Notes: a model not told the origin generated them from the sequence alone. Positions 1 to 10,781 are shown, counted from the stretch's first letter. The stretch is 64,000 nt of DNA from Spirometra erinaceieuropaei (GCA_902702965.1 CACRXP010000015.1:157010-221009); one strand, 5' to 3'. Numbers and translations are program-made.

Positions 1-95
1 GCTTCACGAAGCAAACAGACTGAATGAAGGCAGAAGAAGCCCGAAACCGTGCTATATCAATCTACCCACATTCTCTGTCGTCCCTCCTCGCTGCT

Positions 96-150
96 ATATA
101 GGCAGTATGTTATTACCCTGTCTTTTTCGGTAATAACATACTGTCTATAT
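96..150. repeat. Short perfect-type hairpin
   Basis: The arms 96-117 and 129-150 are reverse complements over 22 bp with one mismatch, separated by an 11-base loop. The loop is rich in T. No run of T follows it that would suggest a terminator of RNA polymerase III. It could be the tip of a small inverted-repeat element; no flanking duplication was recognised. Confidence 0.7.
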
Positions 151-218
151 CATGCGCCGCTGTGCGGCTGCCGGTTGAGCTCAAGAGAGAACCCGTAAGG
201 CACAACGGAACGAGTGAG

Positions 219-348
219 TTCCGTAAGAACGATCGGTGAGCGCCCCCTACCATTATGCATGTATACATAGTCCCGTAACACTGTTAATGAGTGTCCCTAA
301 ACTAACATATATCTGTTGTAGAGGGCGCTCATCGATCGCGTTACGGAA
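219..348. repeat. Inverted repeat of about 28 bp flanking a 75-bp core
   Basis: The left arm (219-248) begins TTCCGTAA and the right arm (321-348) ends TTACGGAA. The arms match over about 28 bp with a few mismatches, including GAGCGCC against GGCGCTC. This could be a very short MITE or a chance-preserved end pair. I saw no clear target duplication next to either arm, so the family is not assigned. Confidence 0.55.
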
Positions 349-3034
349 TCCATATGAAGCAAAGATATGACCCAGAAATCTTGCTGAAAAACCCAGGATG
401 TCACTACTATTCATCTTCTTTTGCCAAAATGTTGGTCATAAGTGTCACTGGGCGACTCGCCCATTGCCCTATCTCATCGCACAGTCCACGAACAAATTTC
501 AGTGTTTTGTGAACGGGACAAGGTCAACAGCTCAAATGCCTGAGTAGCTTAAAGTCACGGCCTTTTAACAACTCGACTGAAAGTTCAGATGGACGCAGGC
601 AGCGTTCCCAGTTTAAAGTTCAGGTTGCTCAGTTTTAACACCGTCCCCGTTTCCTCTCTCTGCTAAGCAGCCATCAACAGTGGTCTGGCAGATAAGTCAG
701 TGTCACACAGAAGAATGAAATAACGGGAGAAGGAAAGCTCGCGAGAGCTACTGATCAGCCCTACAAACTTCCTTCCTCATGCTCTTCCTCACCTAGGATT
801 TTGAGGCACGCCCATGCGATTGCCCTCCCCCCCCCCCTTTCTTTTTTCATTCTCTAGAAGAACGCGTATGACAGCCAACTACGCCTTGCCAACGATTCCC
901 AGCCTGCCTACGCCATGACGTCTGAGTGCGCACGCTGTGCCCTCGAACTGGACTGAGTAGATGGATGTGTGAGGGGGGAGGAGATCAATAAATCAGCCAA
1001 ATGCCTAGCGCTGTTTCGAACGTAGTCTCAGGCGGCTGCGGCGCCATCCGGGAAAACGAGGAAAATGCAGGTTGAGAGCGAACTCAACCTGGTTTTTTTG
1101 AGGGGCAGGGACGCAGACGGCCACGCATACGTACGCACGAGTGCCTGATGAGACCACTATTTGCCCACGGCTTCAACTTACTCTTGTGCCTCAATCCTGG
1201 CGCATCTTTCAGCGGAATCCGAGCTGATATTTTTGTTCGTCGTCCTCTTTTGACTCTTTTCTTATTTGGCGTTCAAAGCTAACTATTACTGTGTCATTTA
1301 GGGGTTTTTTCTTACCCGCATTGTATTAATTTATTGTTCTGATTACTAGCTACACTCGCCTATAGTGTTCAGTTTTATTCTGCACTTTTAATTACCACAC
1401 GACGTGCTCTAGGTCCATCTATCGACAGGTTTTATCCCATCGCCTAGGTTGTCGATGTAGATGGTTTCTGAGCAGTAAACCTGTAAATATGGTGTTTCCT
1501 GCAACGAATCTTTAAAATAACTGTCAGTCCGTTTTCACCAAAATCCATGTTCGAACCGCTTTTCTTTCTTGACGGAGTAAAATAAGACTATGCTTCTCTA
1601 CTTTTCGAAAAATCAGGGTGATTGTACACTGCTGTCCAGGCGGAGGACTCGCTATTACCTTCAGTCAGGGCTGTTGCCGTCACTGCGGGGCAACAGTTCC
1701 CCTATTAGGCCGATTTTATCGCAAACGTATGTTAGAAAAGCCTCTGAATAGTGTATCTATTCATGTTAAATCTATCCTCTGCTGCATCTCCATGAGAAAT
1801 TCTATTTAACTGAAGTAAATAGCATATTATCTCTGCTAGTAAGCCAACTTCCAGCCCGCACATTGCGCAGTTCATACGAAAACCCTACCATGATACTGTT
1901 TTCGGGCTTGGCGATTAACGGAGGAAATGGGGAAGACGAAAGCAAAAGAAATGGAAGCTGAATAGGGGAAGGAAACTGGTTGGCGAGGAAGGAAAGAAGA
2001 AATGAAAGGAAAGGGGGTGATATAAATAGCGCAAAACACGACTGGTAAAACTGCATAATGGAGATGATAAGGGAAGGGGGTTCAAGAAGACGTATATCTG
2101 AGGACAATGGGTAATTTAGCTTCCTCTACTGACAGTTTTTTTCTAAATAAAACAACAAATTACGAGTTTTCCGTCTGCTAGCATTGACTTCATACATACT
2201 TGTAGGGTTTATTATGGTCTTCGAGCCTAACTAGATGAATGCGACGAAAGAGGATTGCCCCATACGGTCTCTAGCTCAGCCCGGTATAAGGCTCATCTAC
2301 TCAAAGCGACGGGAAACTAAAAGACGCCTTCCTTTCGAACCTATTAACACTGGTACCTGTTCTGAAGTACTACACGAAGCCATACTCCGACTTCGCATTG
2401 GCAACGTCGGGCATTGAATTTCGTACATGTCAATTCAGGCTACTAATATTTATAAGTACAAACAGTGTGTGTGATGGACGTCACGTCGCCTGCTTGAGCG
2501 AACCCTACAAAGCATGTCTGTAGCTGGCAGCAGCTACAGGTCTGTATGCATACGAACGATTGGTATTGTGTACGAGTGGAGAGCTGTGGCTTTCATCATG
2601 TGCATAACGCCTAAGTTGAAAAATTAAGAGACTCTCACGTCGTGAATCTATACTTAAATATTTTGACTCCAGGTTATTGTCCCAGACGACTTCATAGTAA
2701 ACTCCAAATTCCTGACCGGAGTCACTTGACACCCTTTGTCTAGCGCAAGGATAACTGAGGTCAGTTGATCTATTCTATTTGAATCGCTTAGAAGGTTTTT
2801 CTCCGGTTAGCGCTAGTCTTATTTTCGGCGATTATTGTCAGAATTAATTGTCGAAATGAGTGTTTTGGGTAAGCGCACGGAAAGCTCGATTTCCTGTAGG
2901 TTGCCGTTACGGGAGAGAGGATAAAGGGAAGATGAACAGCACTCGTTGTAAACGTAAACCGATCGAACAACGCAGTGCATTTGTTGTCCTTCTCTCAGCT
3001 TGAAATACTACCCAACCAACACACTGACACCGGG

Positions 3035-3816
3035 CTGAGCAATGTGTAGGGTTCACCGGATCGGAGGAATACAACGGCTGACGTTTCGGAGGGCTTGGCC
3101 GACTCTCCATTATCAAAGCGTTTTATGCGAAAAATTGTCCAGAATTTAAAAAAAAAATAGCCGAATTAGTTGACCTTGGGCTGATCGATTCTTTTCTCCT
3201 CCTTCACCGCCTTGGCCCTCTGGTTGTTGTTTGTGGATCCTGGTGGTCACCTGCGTTGTGCGTCGCCACCTCAATGGGGTTCGGTTGCATTTGTACACCC
3301 ATTTAGGGTAAATTAGTCGATGGGCCGCGCTCATTCGGTATGTTTAAGCTCGGCGTGACCGTCTTGTCCTGGTCATGGCGTATGTACTGACGTAGGACTT
3401 TATAGGTTGTGGAAGATTTACATGCTTGTTGATGGAGTTAGCGTCTGCGTACTAAGCTTCAATTGTAAGGCGTTCTATACTTGAGGTGCCTCGGCATAAG
3501 ACGGTTGTTCCTCGAAAGTAAAAACGGTGGCCAGTTTCTCCGGTGTGAGTTTCAAGCTGTGAGTCCGGGTCTAGTGTCTGAGTGGGCAGTTCGTACTCAT
3601 ATAGACGGGTCTGCTATTTCCACCCGGTTTCCCCAACGTAATTGCAGTCTGCATCGATACAACGCATTTGATAGACAACCGCTGAGGTTTGAGTGGGTGG
3701 CAGTGTGTCTTGGGGTTGCATCAAACGGCGACGAATTGTTGCATGGATTGATGTGTAATATCCAATCTGGCGGGTTGTAATAGTGGTCAAACCGCCTCGG
3801 AGACTACTTTAATGCA
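3035..3816 (-). pseudogene. Penelope-like element relic: GIY-YIG endonuclease end and 3' tail
   Basis: In one minus-strand frame from about 3770 to 3346 the translation contains AVVYQMRC, then DADCNYVGETG, then a C-terminal block with YADANSINKHVNLPQP. Two stops interrupt it. This order matches the C-terminal GIY-YIG endonuclease domain of Penelope-like reverse transcriptases, which cuts the target in retrotransposition. Upstream, around 3816-3780, a neighbouring frame gives a remnant of the usual linker; nothing of the reverse transcriptase remains, so the copy is truncated at its 5' end. The tail down to 3035 contains a decayed hammerhead-like motif (3078-3117). The C-terminal coding part is mirrored by the plus-strand relic at 3985-4225. 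Family assignment is firm; exact ends are approximate. Confidence 0.82.
3078..3117 (-). ncRNA. Decayed hammerhead ribozyme in a PLE 3' tail
   Basis: On the minus strand the order is TTGATAA, a stem GGAGAG paired with CCCTCC around an internal loop, then GAAACGTC. Hammerheads need CTGANGA, helix II, GAAA, and a cleavage site after a UH dinucleotide. PLE hammerheads use GAAAC-GUC, giving a minimal helix III. Here CTGATGA has changed at two positions, so activity is unlikely; the helix and GAAACGTC remain. A similar relic lies at 40962-41001. Confidence 0.5.
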
Positions 3817-3984
3817 AGGAACTGCTTTCAGACTTCGGGTGGCTGTTTTTGTGACCGTCGTCTGTTCACTCGACGTATGCTTGGCTTGGTAAAATATCGT
3901 GAGTGTCCATTGGCCTGAAATAGGTCATGAAGTTATTGTCGTTCAGCTCTGTTGTCGGCCGGTATGCTGCAGTGTGTTTCACAT

Positions 3985-4225
3985 TTTTTAGTAGAGTACG
4001 GACACAATTTTGCCTTTCAAGGAACAACCGTCTTAAGCCGAGGCACTTCAAGTATAGAACGCCTTACAATTGAAACTTAGTACGCAGACGCTAACTCCAT
4101 CAACAAGCATGTAAATCTTCCACAGCCCATAAGGTCCTACGTAAGTACATACGCCATGACCAGGACAAGACGTTCACGCGGAGCTGACCAAGCCTTCCTA
4201 TTCGGTGAACCCTACACATTGCTCA
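3985..4225 (+). pseudogene. Penelope-like element relic: C-terminal end only
   Basis: The plus strand reads GHNFAFQGTTVLSRG, one stop, then YADANSINKHVNLPQP. These are the same C-terminal blocks as the minus-strand relic that ends at 3035, and the DNA of the two is an obvious inverted repeat (about 3347-3523 against 4016-4180). The tail has lost the second half of the hammerhead-like motif by a small deletion, but keeps the terminal GGTGAACCCTACACATTGCT. Upstream of about 3985 no PLE block is clear. The two copies lie head to head with divergent 3' ends. Confidence 0.72.
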
Positions 4226-6370
4226 GATTATCAACGCGGAGCTCTCATGTTTGCTAACTTGATATCAGTCTATCATGTTACTGTCCATTATGAGTTATTT
4301 ATTTAAAACTAGTTGGCACCAGTCTCCACTCTGATCGAGATTCAATACAGCATTTTATTGACTGACCTAATAATTTTGTAAGTACGCTTTCGGGAATCGG
4401 CCTCCACATCTCACTATCAACTACCACAGTTATTTCAAACGTTGTCGGCGATAATCTCGTCCTTTACGTCTGAAAGCATAAAAATCCCAATAAGATAAAA
4501 CAGACCCCCTAAATTCCCTCGGTGGACATCAGAAACACTGCTATAAATGAAAGAACGCGTCACAGAAAGTTGGAAGATTGCATCTATGTTCGCGAATCAA
4601 CACTCTCAACGAGAGTTACTTTTGAATGCCTACCCACATTTAGAGTTATAATGAGATCGAGGGAACATAACATTTCTTGATTACCGCTGCCTGCAAAACG
4701 AGGTCGATCGCAATGCCTACGGAAACTTTAAAAATGAAGGTAAAGCAGCCGAATCAATACATCCAAAACTTCATTTTGGAAGGCGTCAAACATTTATGGA
4801 CTAGACATCATAGCACTACTTTGATGCAGGACTGCTGAAATATTTTGTGTCCGGCGCTGAGATAGACTGTAATTTCTAACCATAGAAGAGTTGCGAGTGG
4901 AATGATCAGCAGACGTTTCTACCATCACTAAGTTCTTCAGGAGCTGGTTTAAAACGCTATTTTTGCTTTGCGATGTCTCCGCCTTTTGCATCTTGATCTC
5001 TCGCTAAGAGTTCGTTGCCTAAAACTTGCCGCGAATTCTTTGCGGGGCTGCAAATGTACAAATGAAATGGTCCCAGAAACACAGTATGCGGTTTTCAAGT
5101 GTGTTTAGATACATATATAAGAGCATAAGAAATCGCCACATGCTCAAGGCAATACGTTCAAATAATGCTTTTCATCCCCATCACACCAGCGCTGAACTAC
5201 CGAACCTTGCATTCTATCCCCTTCAGTTTGCACACGCGGTATTACCTTTTCCAATTTTTTTTACCTTGGAGCTCCGGCAGTGTGACATGGACCATGCCGG
5301 AGAACATAACCTATCCCCATGAGAAGGACAAAACTGTTATTTACGTGTCTAGATTTATGTTGCTCAAGTTTCTAAAGTGGTCGCTCCATCGTCTTCTCCC
5401 CGATCACCTTTAAATCTTTATGCACTAGGTGACGTTCTCGAAGTGAAGGCCATGCCCACTTTTGACAAGTACTGTCACATCAGAAGATTATGCTGGGTTT
5501 TACTGTCTGCGCTTACGAAATTCCTTTTACAAATTTAGGCTGTTAAAACTTCCAAAAATATGCAGGTATCCCAACGCCTTAAAGCCGCCCTGCTCAAGGT
5601 ATTGGTAGGCTGCGAGTGGCAGCACAGAAACTGGTAACTTACACGACCACCTGAGGAGAACTTAGGATCTGATGGAGGGATTAAAACTTGTGACTCCGGC
5701 TAGAATTCAATCGGCCAGCATCTCGATCGTCCATCTGTGCACACCACCTGCAATTTCGAGTAATTGGGACACTCCGTGACGCCTCCTTTTTTGCTGATTT
5801 TGTCTCTGCGATTCTACGATATCAACTGAATGACTCAGTGTATTCCTATCAAATCTGACCCCTTTCCGATTACATATTTACGCTTTTTTCCCGATTTTTG
5901 GGAACAAATCTGAGACGAAAACGGACTTAAGAGTTAGACGACGAAGTACTTTGCCCGCCCGTTGCAGACGTTCATGCTATAATCCATGTGGATAAAAATG
6001 GTCATACTGGACCCCAACACAGGCAATAGAGAAAGGTCATGTCATTTCCCCCAGAAGCATCAGCTCGCCGGTAGTGTTTAAACTGTTTTTTATTCTTGTA
6101 AATAGGCCTTATGAACCTGGAAATGCGCAGACGGAGACATATTCGGTTTCAGGACAGCCGTTGCTAACACTGGGCTCCTACGCCTTCATAATAATCCTTG
6201 CAGGCATACAATAACTCTATGAAACATCATACAGCTAAGTCGGTCAAGAAGTCGGTCAAGTCGGAGTCATAAAGTTACTAAACAAGTTGTTGCCAGGAGT
6301 CGCACTGAAGTTTGTAGAACGCACTGGTGAGCTTAACGCTGTGATCGCATGGTCAGTTTGACCGTCACAA
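4226..6370. other. No recognisable feature
   Basis: I found no protein domain, RNA gene, long repeat or transposon end in this stretch. The overlapping plus-strand frames between 5026 and 5413 have no recognisable motif and no flanking splice pattern that would make them convincing exons. Confidence 0.5.
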
Positions 6371-6377
6371 GCGTCTA

Positions 6378-6735
6378 CAGTACGTGACCTATCTCATGAA
6401 ATCTGATAATGGAAACTGATGAGAGAACTTCTGGACGTCTTTAGCGTTGCGCATTTTGTCCGCTCATCCACATCCTTTTCTTTCCCCATATGTCTATAGA
6501 CGAAGTTTACTAAATTACAGCCATTTCTGACGTTTTCGGGATATCGCGCTTTTCTAAAAAAATCAGCATTTTTAAACAACGCAACACTGCCTTAAATATT
6601 TCTTTTGCGTTTCTAATTTTTTTGAACGTGTACTTACTTAACATAAACATTGGACTCATGAAATGTTTTCGGTTTGCGAGAGATTGGCAATCATTAGTAA
6701 ATTTTGACACATTTCATGAGTTATGTCACTAACTG
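6378..6735. mobile_element. 358-bp MITE with TA target duplication
   Basis: The element begins CAGTACGTGACCTATCTCAT and ends with the reverse complement of CAGTTAGTGACATAACTCAT, giving terminal inverted repeats of about 25 bp. TA dinucleotides stand immediately outside both ends (6376-6377 and 6736-6737), as expected of Tc1/mariner-type insertions. It is the short relative of the element at 59241-61139: the outer parts match and only the middle differs. It encodes no transposase, so it would depend on an enzyme supplied elsewhere. Confidence 0.85.
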
Positions 6736-6739
6736 TATG

Positions 6740-8004
6740 TACACCGCCTAACCCACAAAGTACTGGACGTGAATTAGTTTATGGTGAGACGGACTTGCTC
6801 AGCGCCAGTCGCACATTCTCCTCACTCATCCACCTTGCTTCCGTGACAGGGCGATATCAAGACTATAGGGGGGGAGGGGGGGAGCGTGGACTCCGGCGCA
6901 TTGACAGGCAAAGTTAAGCAGCCCGTATGCGAGTTTCACGAACGAGCTGAGACCCCAGCGGATGTACCGGGTTTTTATGCGCATAATTCGGATCTCACAT
7001 GAGTGAGAATGCCACATAGGCCACAGTGGAGAGAGGCTGTAGTAGTCTGAATACTATGTCTGAAAATAACCCAGTTGTGTCTTTTCTTGGCGGCCTTCGA
7101 AGCTACGTCTCGTAACGCGTTGTGTTAGACTCAAGCGTGACAGATTTATTTCAGCGAGGAATGTTCCGACGTGCCGTGAGGATAAGGTCCATAGTGTAGT
7201 GTTCCAGTCTGTCAACCAACTGGTCATTAGATTGGGCGCAGTGGCTGACGAGTGTGAAGCCATACGTGTGAATGACAGTAGTAAGTGGATCGCAAAGATT
7301 CCGCGGAACCCGATAACCGCATGCCATGAACCAGTATGACTCCCGTTTTGGTCCGGTGCGTCTACAAGGCAGTCTGTTGCGGGGGTCAAGTGTTTGCACT
7401 ACTACCAAAAGCATGTCCCGGTCTTCGGCTGGTAACTGCATTCGAACTAAGCTAGTTTACTTGCACTAGAATAGGCCGGAGTATATCCACCTGCACCTAA
7501 CGACTACTGACTGCAAAGGGGTGATATAGAAATCACCTAAACTATGGAGACTCAGCAGAGGCATTCTACAACTCTGATCAACTCGTGGAAATTGGAATCG
7601 TTTTAGGCTCTACGACAAAACGCGATAGCCTCAAAAGAAGGAGTCTTTTGTTGAACAGTGCATCAAAATCACAAATGGCAGGGATTTGTTCAGAAGAAAG
7701 AATGCACTCAGAGGGTATAAACGAGGGTTCGCATTAAATCCGAGTTGGCGTACAATTGGTCCGTTCAGAGGCAGACGAGAAGTAATTAAGAGTTGTGGCG
7801 TCGGTGAATATTTGTAGGCAGTGGTTCCTTTTACCGAATGTTCTCAATCTGTGAAACTGGAAAACAAACAGGTAGATGAAATTTGCCTGTCATCACCACA
7901 AGCAAGAAGAAAGGAAACGCCTTAGTTGCGGGCAAGTAGGCATTCTGAGGGTTACCAGGTCGCACCCCGTTCCATCCCGAAATACTGGTGGGATTGATTA
8001 AAAG
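6740..8004. other. No recognisable feature
   Basis: A G-rich run lies near 6869-6882. Two overlapping minus-strand frames of about 100 codons at 7054-7441 show no motif that I recognise and share the same DNA in different phases, so at least one is spurious. Nothing else stands out before the ribozyme element at 8005. Confidence 0.45.
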
Positions 8005-8046
8005 TGTGCAATGATTTACCGTACTAACAACACAGGTATTAACTAA

Positions 8047-8125
8047 AATCCCAGACACGCGTGTTTCGCCGATCTTATGTCGCTGCCTGACGCCGCTGCG
8101 AGGGGTTCGGCTCGTCAGTGGGTCC
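8047..8125 (-). ncRNA. Predicted hammerhead ribozyme, left arm of copy A
   Basis: This is the mirror image of the ribozyme at 8240-8318, read on the minus strand. The CTGACGA core, GAAA and TGGG helix I strand are kept. The arm differs at a few bases inside the large helix II insertion and next to the cleavage site, so it may fold slightly differently. A transcript of either strand of the element would therefore carry one hammerhead. Confidence 0.7.
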
Positions 8126-8239
8126 CCCAGCTTTCCCCGTGTGCGTTCTGGTATATGAACTCCAGTTTCAACTTGCTTTGTTTAATTTCCGAGGAAATTA
8201 ATGCGCGAACTTGGAATAAATCTTTCGAAACGGGCTGGG

Positions 8240-8318
8240 GGACCCACTGACGAGCCGAATCCCTCGCAGCTGCGTCAGGCAGCGGAATAAGATCGGCGAA
8301 ACACGCGTGTCTGGGCTT
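8240..8318 (+). ncRNA. Predicted hammerhead ribozyme, right arm of copy A
   Basis: The core CTGACGA is at 8247-8253, followed by helix II (GCCGA with TCGGC) whose interior can form a second hairpin. GAAA is at 8298-8301. A self-complementary CACGCGTG forms a minimal helix III, and the predicted cleavage falls after the C at 8311. Helix I is CCCA (8243-8246) with TGGG (8312-8315). All conserved core bases are present. The very short helix III resembles that of PLE and retrozyme hammerheads, which are thought to work best as dimers. Confidence 0.78.
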
Positions 8319-8609
8319 TTAGCTAATACCTGTGTTGTTAGTACGGTAAATCTTTGCACAGTTCTATACTACTGGCTGCCCGTTGGCGGTTTGTGAATAT
8401 TAAGCGGTTATTCCGCAGTAGCTGATGGATTTCAGCTCAAATATTCATATCAAAATTTGGAGCGTGCCTGAAAAGGCCCGTTTCGAAAGATTTACTCCAA
8501 GTTCGCGCATTAATTTCCTCGGAAATTAAACAAGGTAAATTGATGAAAAGGTTACCATAAGCAAATAAGCCTTTGTTCGTGATGTAGGTGCAGTGGGTCA
8601 CGTTAGGGC

Positions 8610-8782
8610 AAAGAGAGTAATGACAAAAACAGGGGGAGGCGGGATGGACATTTCTGGCCTATTAACTGTCTCCAAGGAATTCTACCCAACCTGTGGTTAG
8701 GGAGGCCTGGGGTTCGAACTCGGGCTCTTTAATCGTCAAGCGTGACGTAGCCCAGCGCCCCACCATTAAGCCACGGATCTGT
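8610..8782 (-). mobile_element. tRNA-derived SINE
   Basis: On the minus strand a box A-like block GTGGCTTAATGGTGGGGC (about 8755-8774) is followed by a box B-like GAGTTCGAACCCCAG (about 8708-8723). These are the internal promoter elements of RNA polymerase III. The downstream body includes AGGCCAGAAATGTCCATCCC and recalls the bodies of the other SINEs in this window. Ends are approximate because no clean target duplication was seen. Confidence 0.6.
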
Positions 8783-8889
8783 TGTCTCGTCACTTATGAT
8801 GGGAAATATAAACTATGGTACATAGAGGTCCAACGATAAGGATTTATGGAGTGCTCATCCCGTAGTGCCTTGAGGCTCAACCAAGGGCC

Positions 8890-9200
8890 CTCGTGCGCAG
8901 TTGTATAGTGATTAGTAGTACATGTAACCGAAGAACCTGTGTTCAAACCCCAGATCCCGCAGACCTGAGCTTGGATATGGCTGGCTGACGACGGCCAGGA
9001 AGTCGGAAATGGCCGTCCCGGTTTCTACTGTCTTTGTCGGTGCTTCCTTTTCTGTGCATCCTACCAGTAAACATGCGACTACCTGCGGGAACTGCAAAGT
9101 GGACCCCAAGGACCAACGAGAGGAGCAAGTCCTGCACCCTGAGCTGAGAGTGCCTATCTACCGTGGTTACATCCCTTTTCGTTTCGGCATGGTGGAGAAG
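8890..9200 (+). mobile_element. tRNA-derived SINE
   Basis: A tRNA-like head (8893-8925) leads to a box B-like TGTTCAAACCCCAG at about 8940-8953. The body contains GGCTGGCTGACGACGGCCAG and GGAAATGGCCGTCCCGG, the clearest version of the body shared with copies at 24975, 27395, 29700 and 35268. It lies about 110 bp from the opposite-strand SINE at 8610-8782. Apparent reading frames over it on both strands are by-products of the repeat. Confidence 0.6.
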
Positions 9201-10035
9201 TACTTGAATGACCCACACAACGAAAGTTTTATAACTACGCGTTCGAATTTCACGTTTTCCCGCAAACAAACTTCTCGGATTATTAGATGAAAAAGATCTC
9301 CATGTTTTCAGCCCAAAGATTGTGGCAAGGGTGAAAAGGGCCATTCGGTCGCCGATACCACTTTTTATTGGTCTGAGCCTTCTAGATCATACAGGCGTCC
9401 GTCTTCAGAGATAAAAGCGACAAAAAGAGCATACAACAGTTGTAGGGGTATCAGTCAATCAAGCATCGGTGACGCCATTCTGGAGGTGACTGCCTAGGTT
9501 TTTGTATGCCGTCGCCAAATGAATGCATCGACTGACTGACTGAGTTCTTATTTGGGCCCAGGCTTCAATCCATTCGCGACTCCTCTTGACTTTGGTGTCG
9601 ACAATTTTCTTCGTGGTCGCGGAGTTTAACTCATGACCCTTTGCGTAGGTGCCGACAGCCGCTTGTTATAGTGCGTCGTCCCGTCGCGCAGCCTGCTTAT
9701 GTTCGTTTATGCGCGATCTAAGCATGCGTTCAGTTCAACCTGTTTAGGCATGCGAGTCGATACACTACACCCGACTGCTCTCTGGGCTTTAATCAATCTT
9801 CAATTTTCATAACCCTGCTACGCATGGTTGCTTTGGGTCAGTGGGTAATTCTGATACCTAGTCTCGCAATAATGAGCTCAGTCGACTTTGATACGTGCGT
9901 GATTTATGGCATAGCATGTCATATCATAGATGCTGTTTCGCAATGTGTCCTCTGGGGACGAACGCGTAGGCAACGACCTATGAACGCCTTCAGATAGCCA
10001 TTTCGCATAAATTGGTCGCACGGATATCTGACCTC
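9201..10035. other. No recognisable feature
   Basis: I see no domain or repeat family here. The stretch 9530-9545 has a short repeat of CTGA units. It ends where PLE-derived minus-strand sequence begins. Confidence 0.45.
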
Positions 10036-10039
10036 ACGT

Positions 10040-10400
10040 GTTTTTTATTCGGGGTTGCTGCAATGCATGGGAATCCGTATGGAGAGTGTTTTCATGTAGC
10101 TTCATTGTGAGTCACCTACTGGTTTCTGTGAAAACTCGGAAGCTGTGCGGTGTTTGTTGCCTTATGCAGACCGTTGTCTCTGTTTCGCCACTGGGGCTTC
10201 GTCTGACGAGCTCGTCAAATAAGGCAGCTGCTACCCCTTTTATCTCGAAAACCATTTATCTGCGGAGATAGAGTTGAGCCGATTATGGAAATTCTACAGC
10301 ATGTTCTTCCTGACGATGACAAACGTGTCGTCCACGTAATGGAGCCAAAGGACCGGAGCTCGAATATTTCGCGAAATATGACGAATATCTGCATTTCGGG
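10040..10400 (-). pseudogene. Penelope-like element relic: reverse transcriptase palm
   Basis: The minus strand encodes LWLHYVDDTFVIVRKNML, with the catalytic YVDD of reverse transcriptase at about 10327-10338, then a stop. After a frame change it encodes LHKATNTAQLPSF, the block that follows the palm in this PLE lineage. The reverse transcriptase would have primed DNA synthesis at the cut target. Only the centre of the protein is left. The relic abuts, near 10400, a plus-strand PLE end of a different part of the protein, so two insertions meet there. Confidence 0.78.
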
Positions 10401-10781
10401 TAAGTGTACAAGTTGGGACGAAGACTGAACGTACGCTCGGATCGCGCATACACGAAAAAAAACCGGGTGTGCGACGGGATGGCGGATTATCACAAGTGGC
10501 TGCGCACCTACACGACCGGTGACGAGTTTAAATTCGTAGCCACGGCGATAATTGTCCACGCAAGAAGAAAGACATGCTGCGAACTGATTGAAGCCTGGGC
10601 CTCAGATGAGAGCTCAGTCAACCGATGCATCGATATGGCGTCGACATACGGAGCCCTGAGCAGTCACCTACAGGCTGACGTCATTTATGCTTGGTTGACT
10701 GGTAAAACCTACAACAGGTGTTTTTTCTGCTGCGGATTTCATATCTGACGATGGACTCTTGTACGAGTTCGAAACCTGAGA
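10401..10781 (+). pseudogene. Penelope-like element relic: end of GIY-YIG domain and tail
   Basis: The plus-strand frame (10404-10748) reads KLGRRLNVRSDRAYTKKN and then ELIEAWASDESSVNRCIDM, the last part of the PLE GIY-YIG endonuclease and its conserved C-terminal EAW...SVNR block. The first half of the domain is missing. A short tail follows with a hammerhead core at 10745-10780, and the LINE fragment begins directly afterwards. The long open frame is probably only a survivor, since no start context or upstream domain is present. Confidence 0.75.
10745..10780 (+). ncRNA. Hammerhead-like core in a PLE tail
   Basis: CTGACGA is intact at 10745-10751. It is followed by a fully paired helix II, GGACTC with GAGTTC around a six-base loop, and then GAAAC. 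The expected GTC cleavage site after GAAAC is not conserved (CTGAG instead), so it is probably inactive in this copy. A sister motif lies at 37600-37642. Confidence 0.55.

Larger units (their letters stand above)
1..3030. other. No recognisable gene; two small hairpins near the left edge
   Basis: Reading both strands I see no domain, motif or spliced exon here. The open frames are short and of ordinary random length. Apart from the two hairpins listed separately (96-150 and 219-348) there is a run of C at 827-837 and a purine-rich, low-complexity stretch around 1920-2070. The long minus-strand frame at 1802-2107 comes from that purine-rich tract and has a biased composition unlike a folded protein. 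Confidence 0.6.
8005..8538 (+). mobile_element. 534-bp hammerhead-ribozyme element, copy A
   Basis: The structure is left arm 8005-8130, loop 8131-8234, right arm 8235-8360 (the reverse complement of the left arm), then tail 8361-8538. It is bounded by an imperfect 12-bp duplication, ATTGATTAAAAG at 7993-8004 and ATTGATGAAAAG at 8539-8550. There are no terminal inverted repeats and no protein frame. About 58 bp of the tail (near 8480-8538) repeat loop sequence in inverted orientation. Each arm carries one hammerhead motif, on opposite strands. Non-coding retroelements with hammerheads (retrozymes, schistosome Sm-alpha, PLE pseudo-LTRs) are known; placing this one among them is inference. Copy B is at 39200-39733. 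Confidence 0.88.

Noticed and set aside
6415..6445. CTGATGAG inside the MITE as a hammerhead core
   Set aside because: The following sequence lacks a helix II closing on GAAA; the same holds for the copy at 59280.
10200..10250. CTGACGAG near 10204 as another hammerhead
   Set aside because: No pairing helix II and no correctly placed GAAA with a cleavage site; it is within PLE coding sequence on the other strand.
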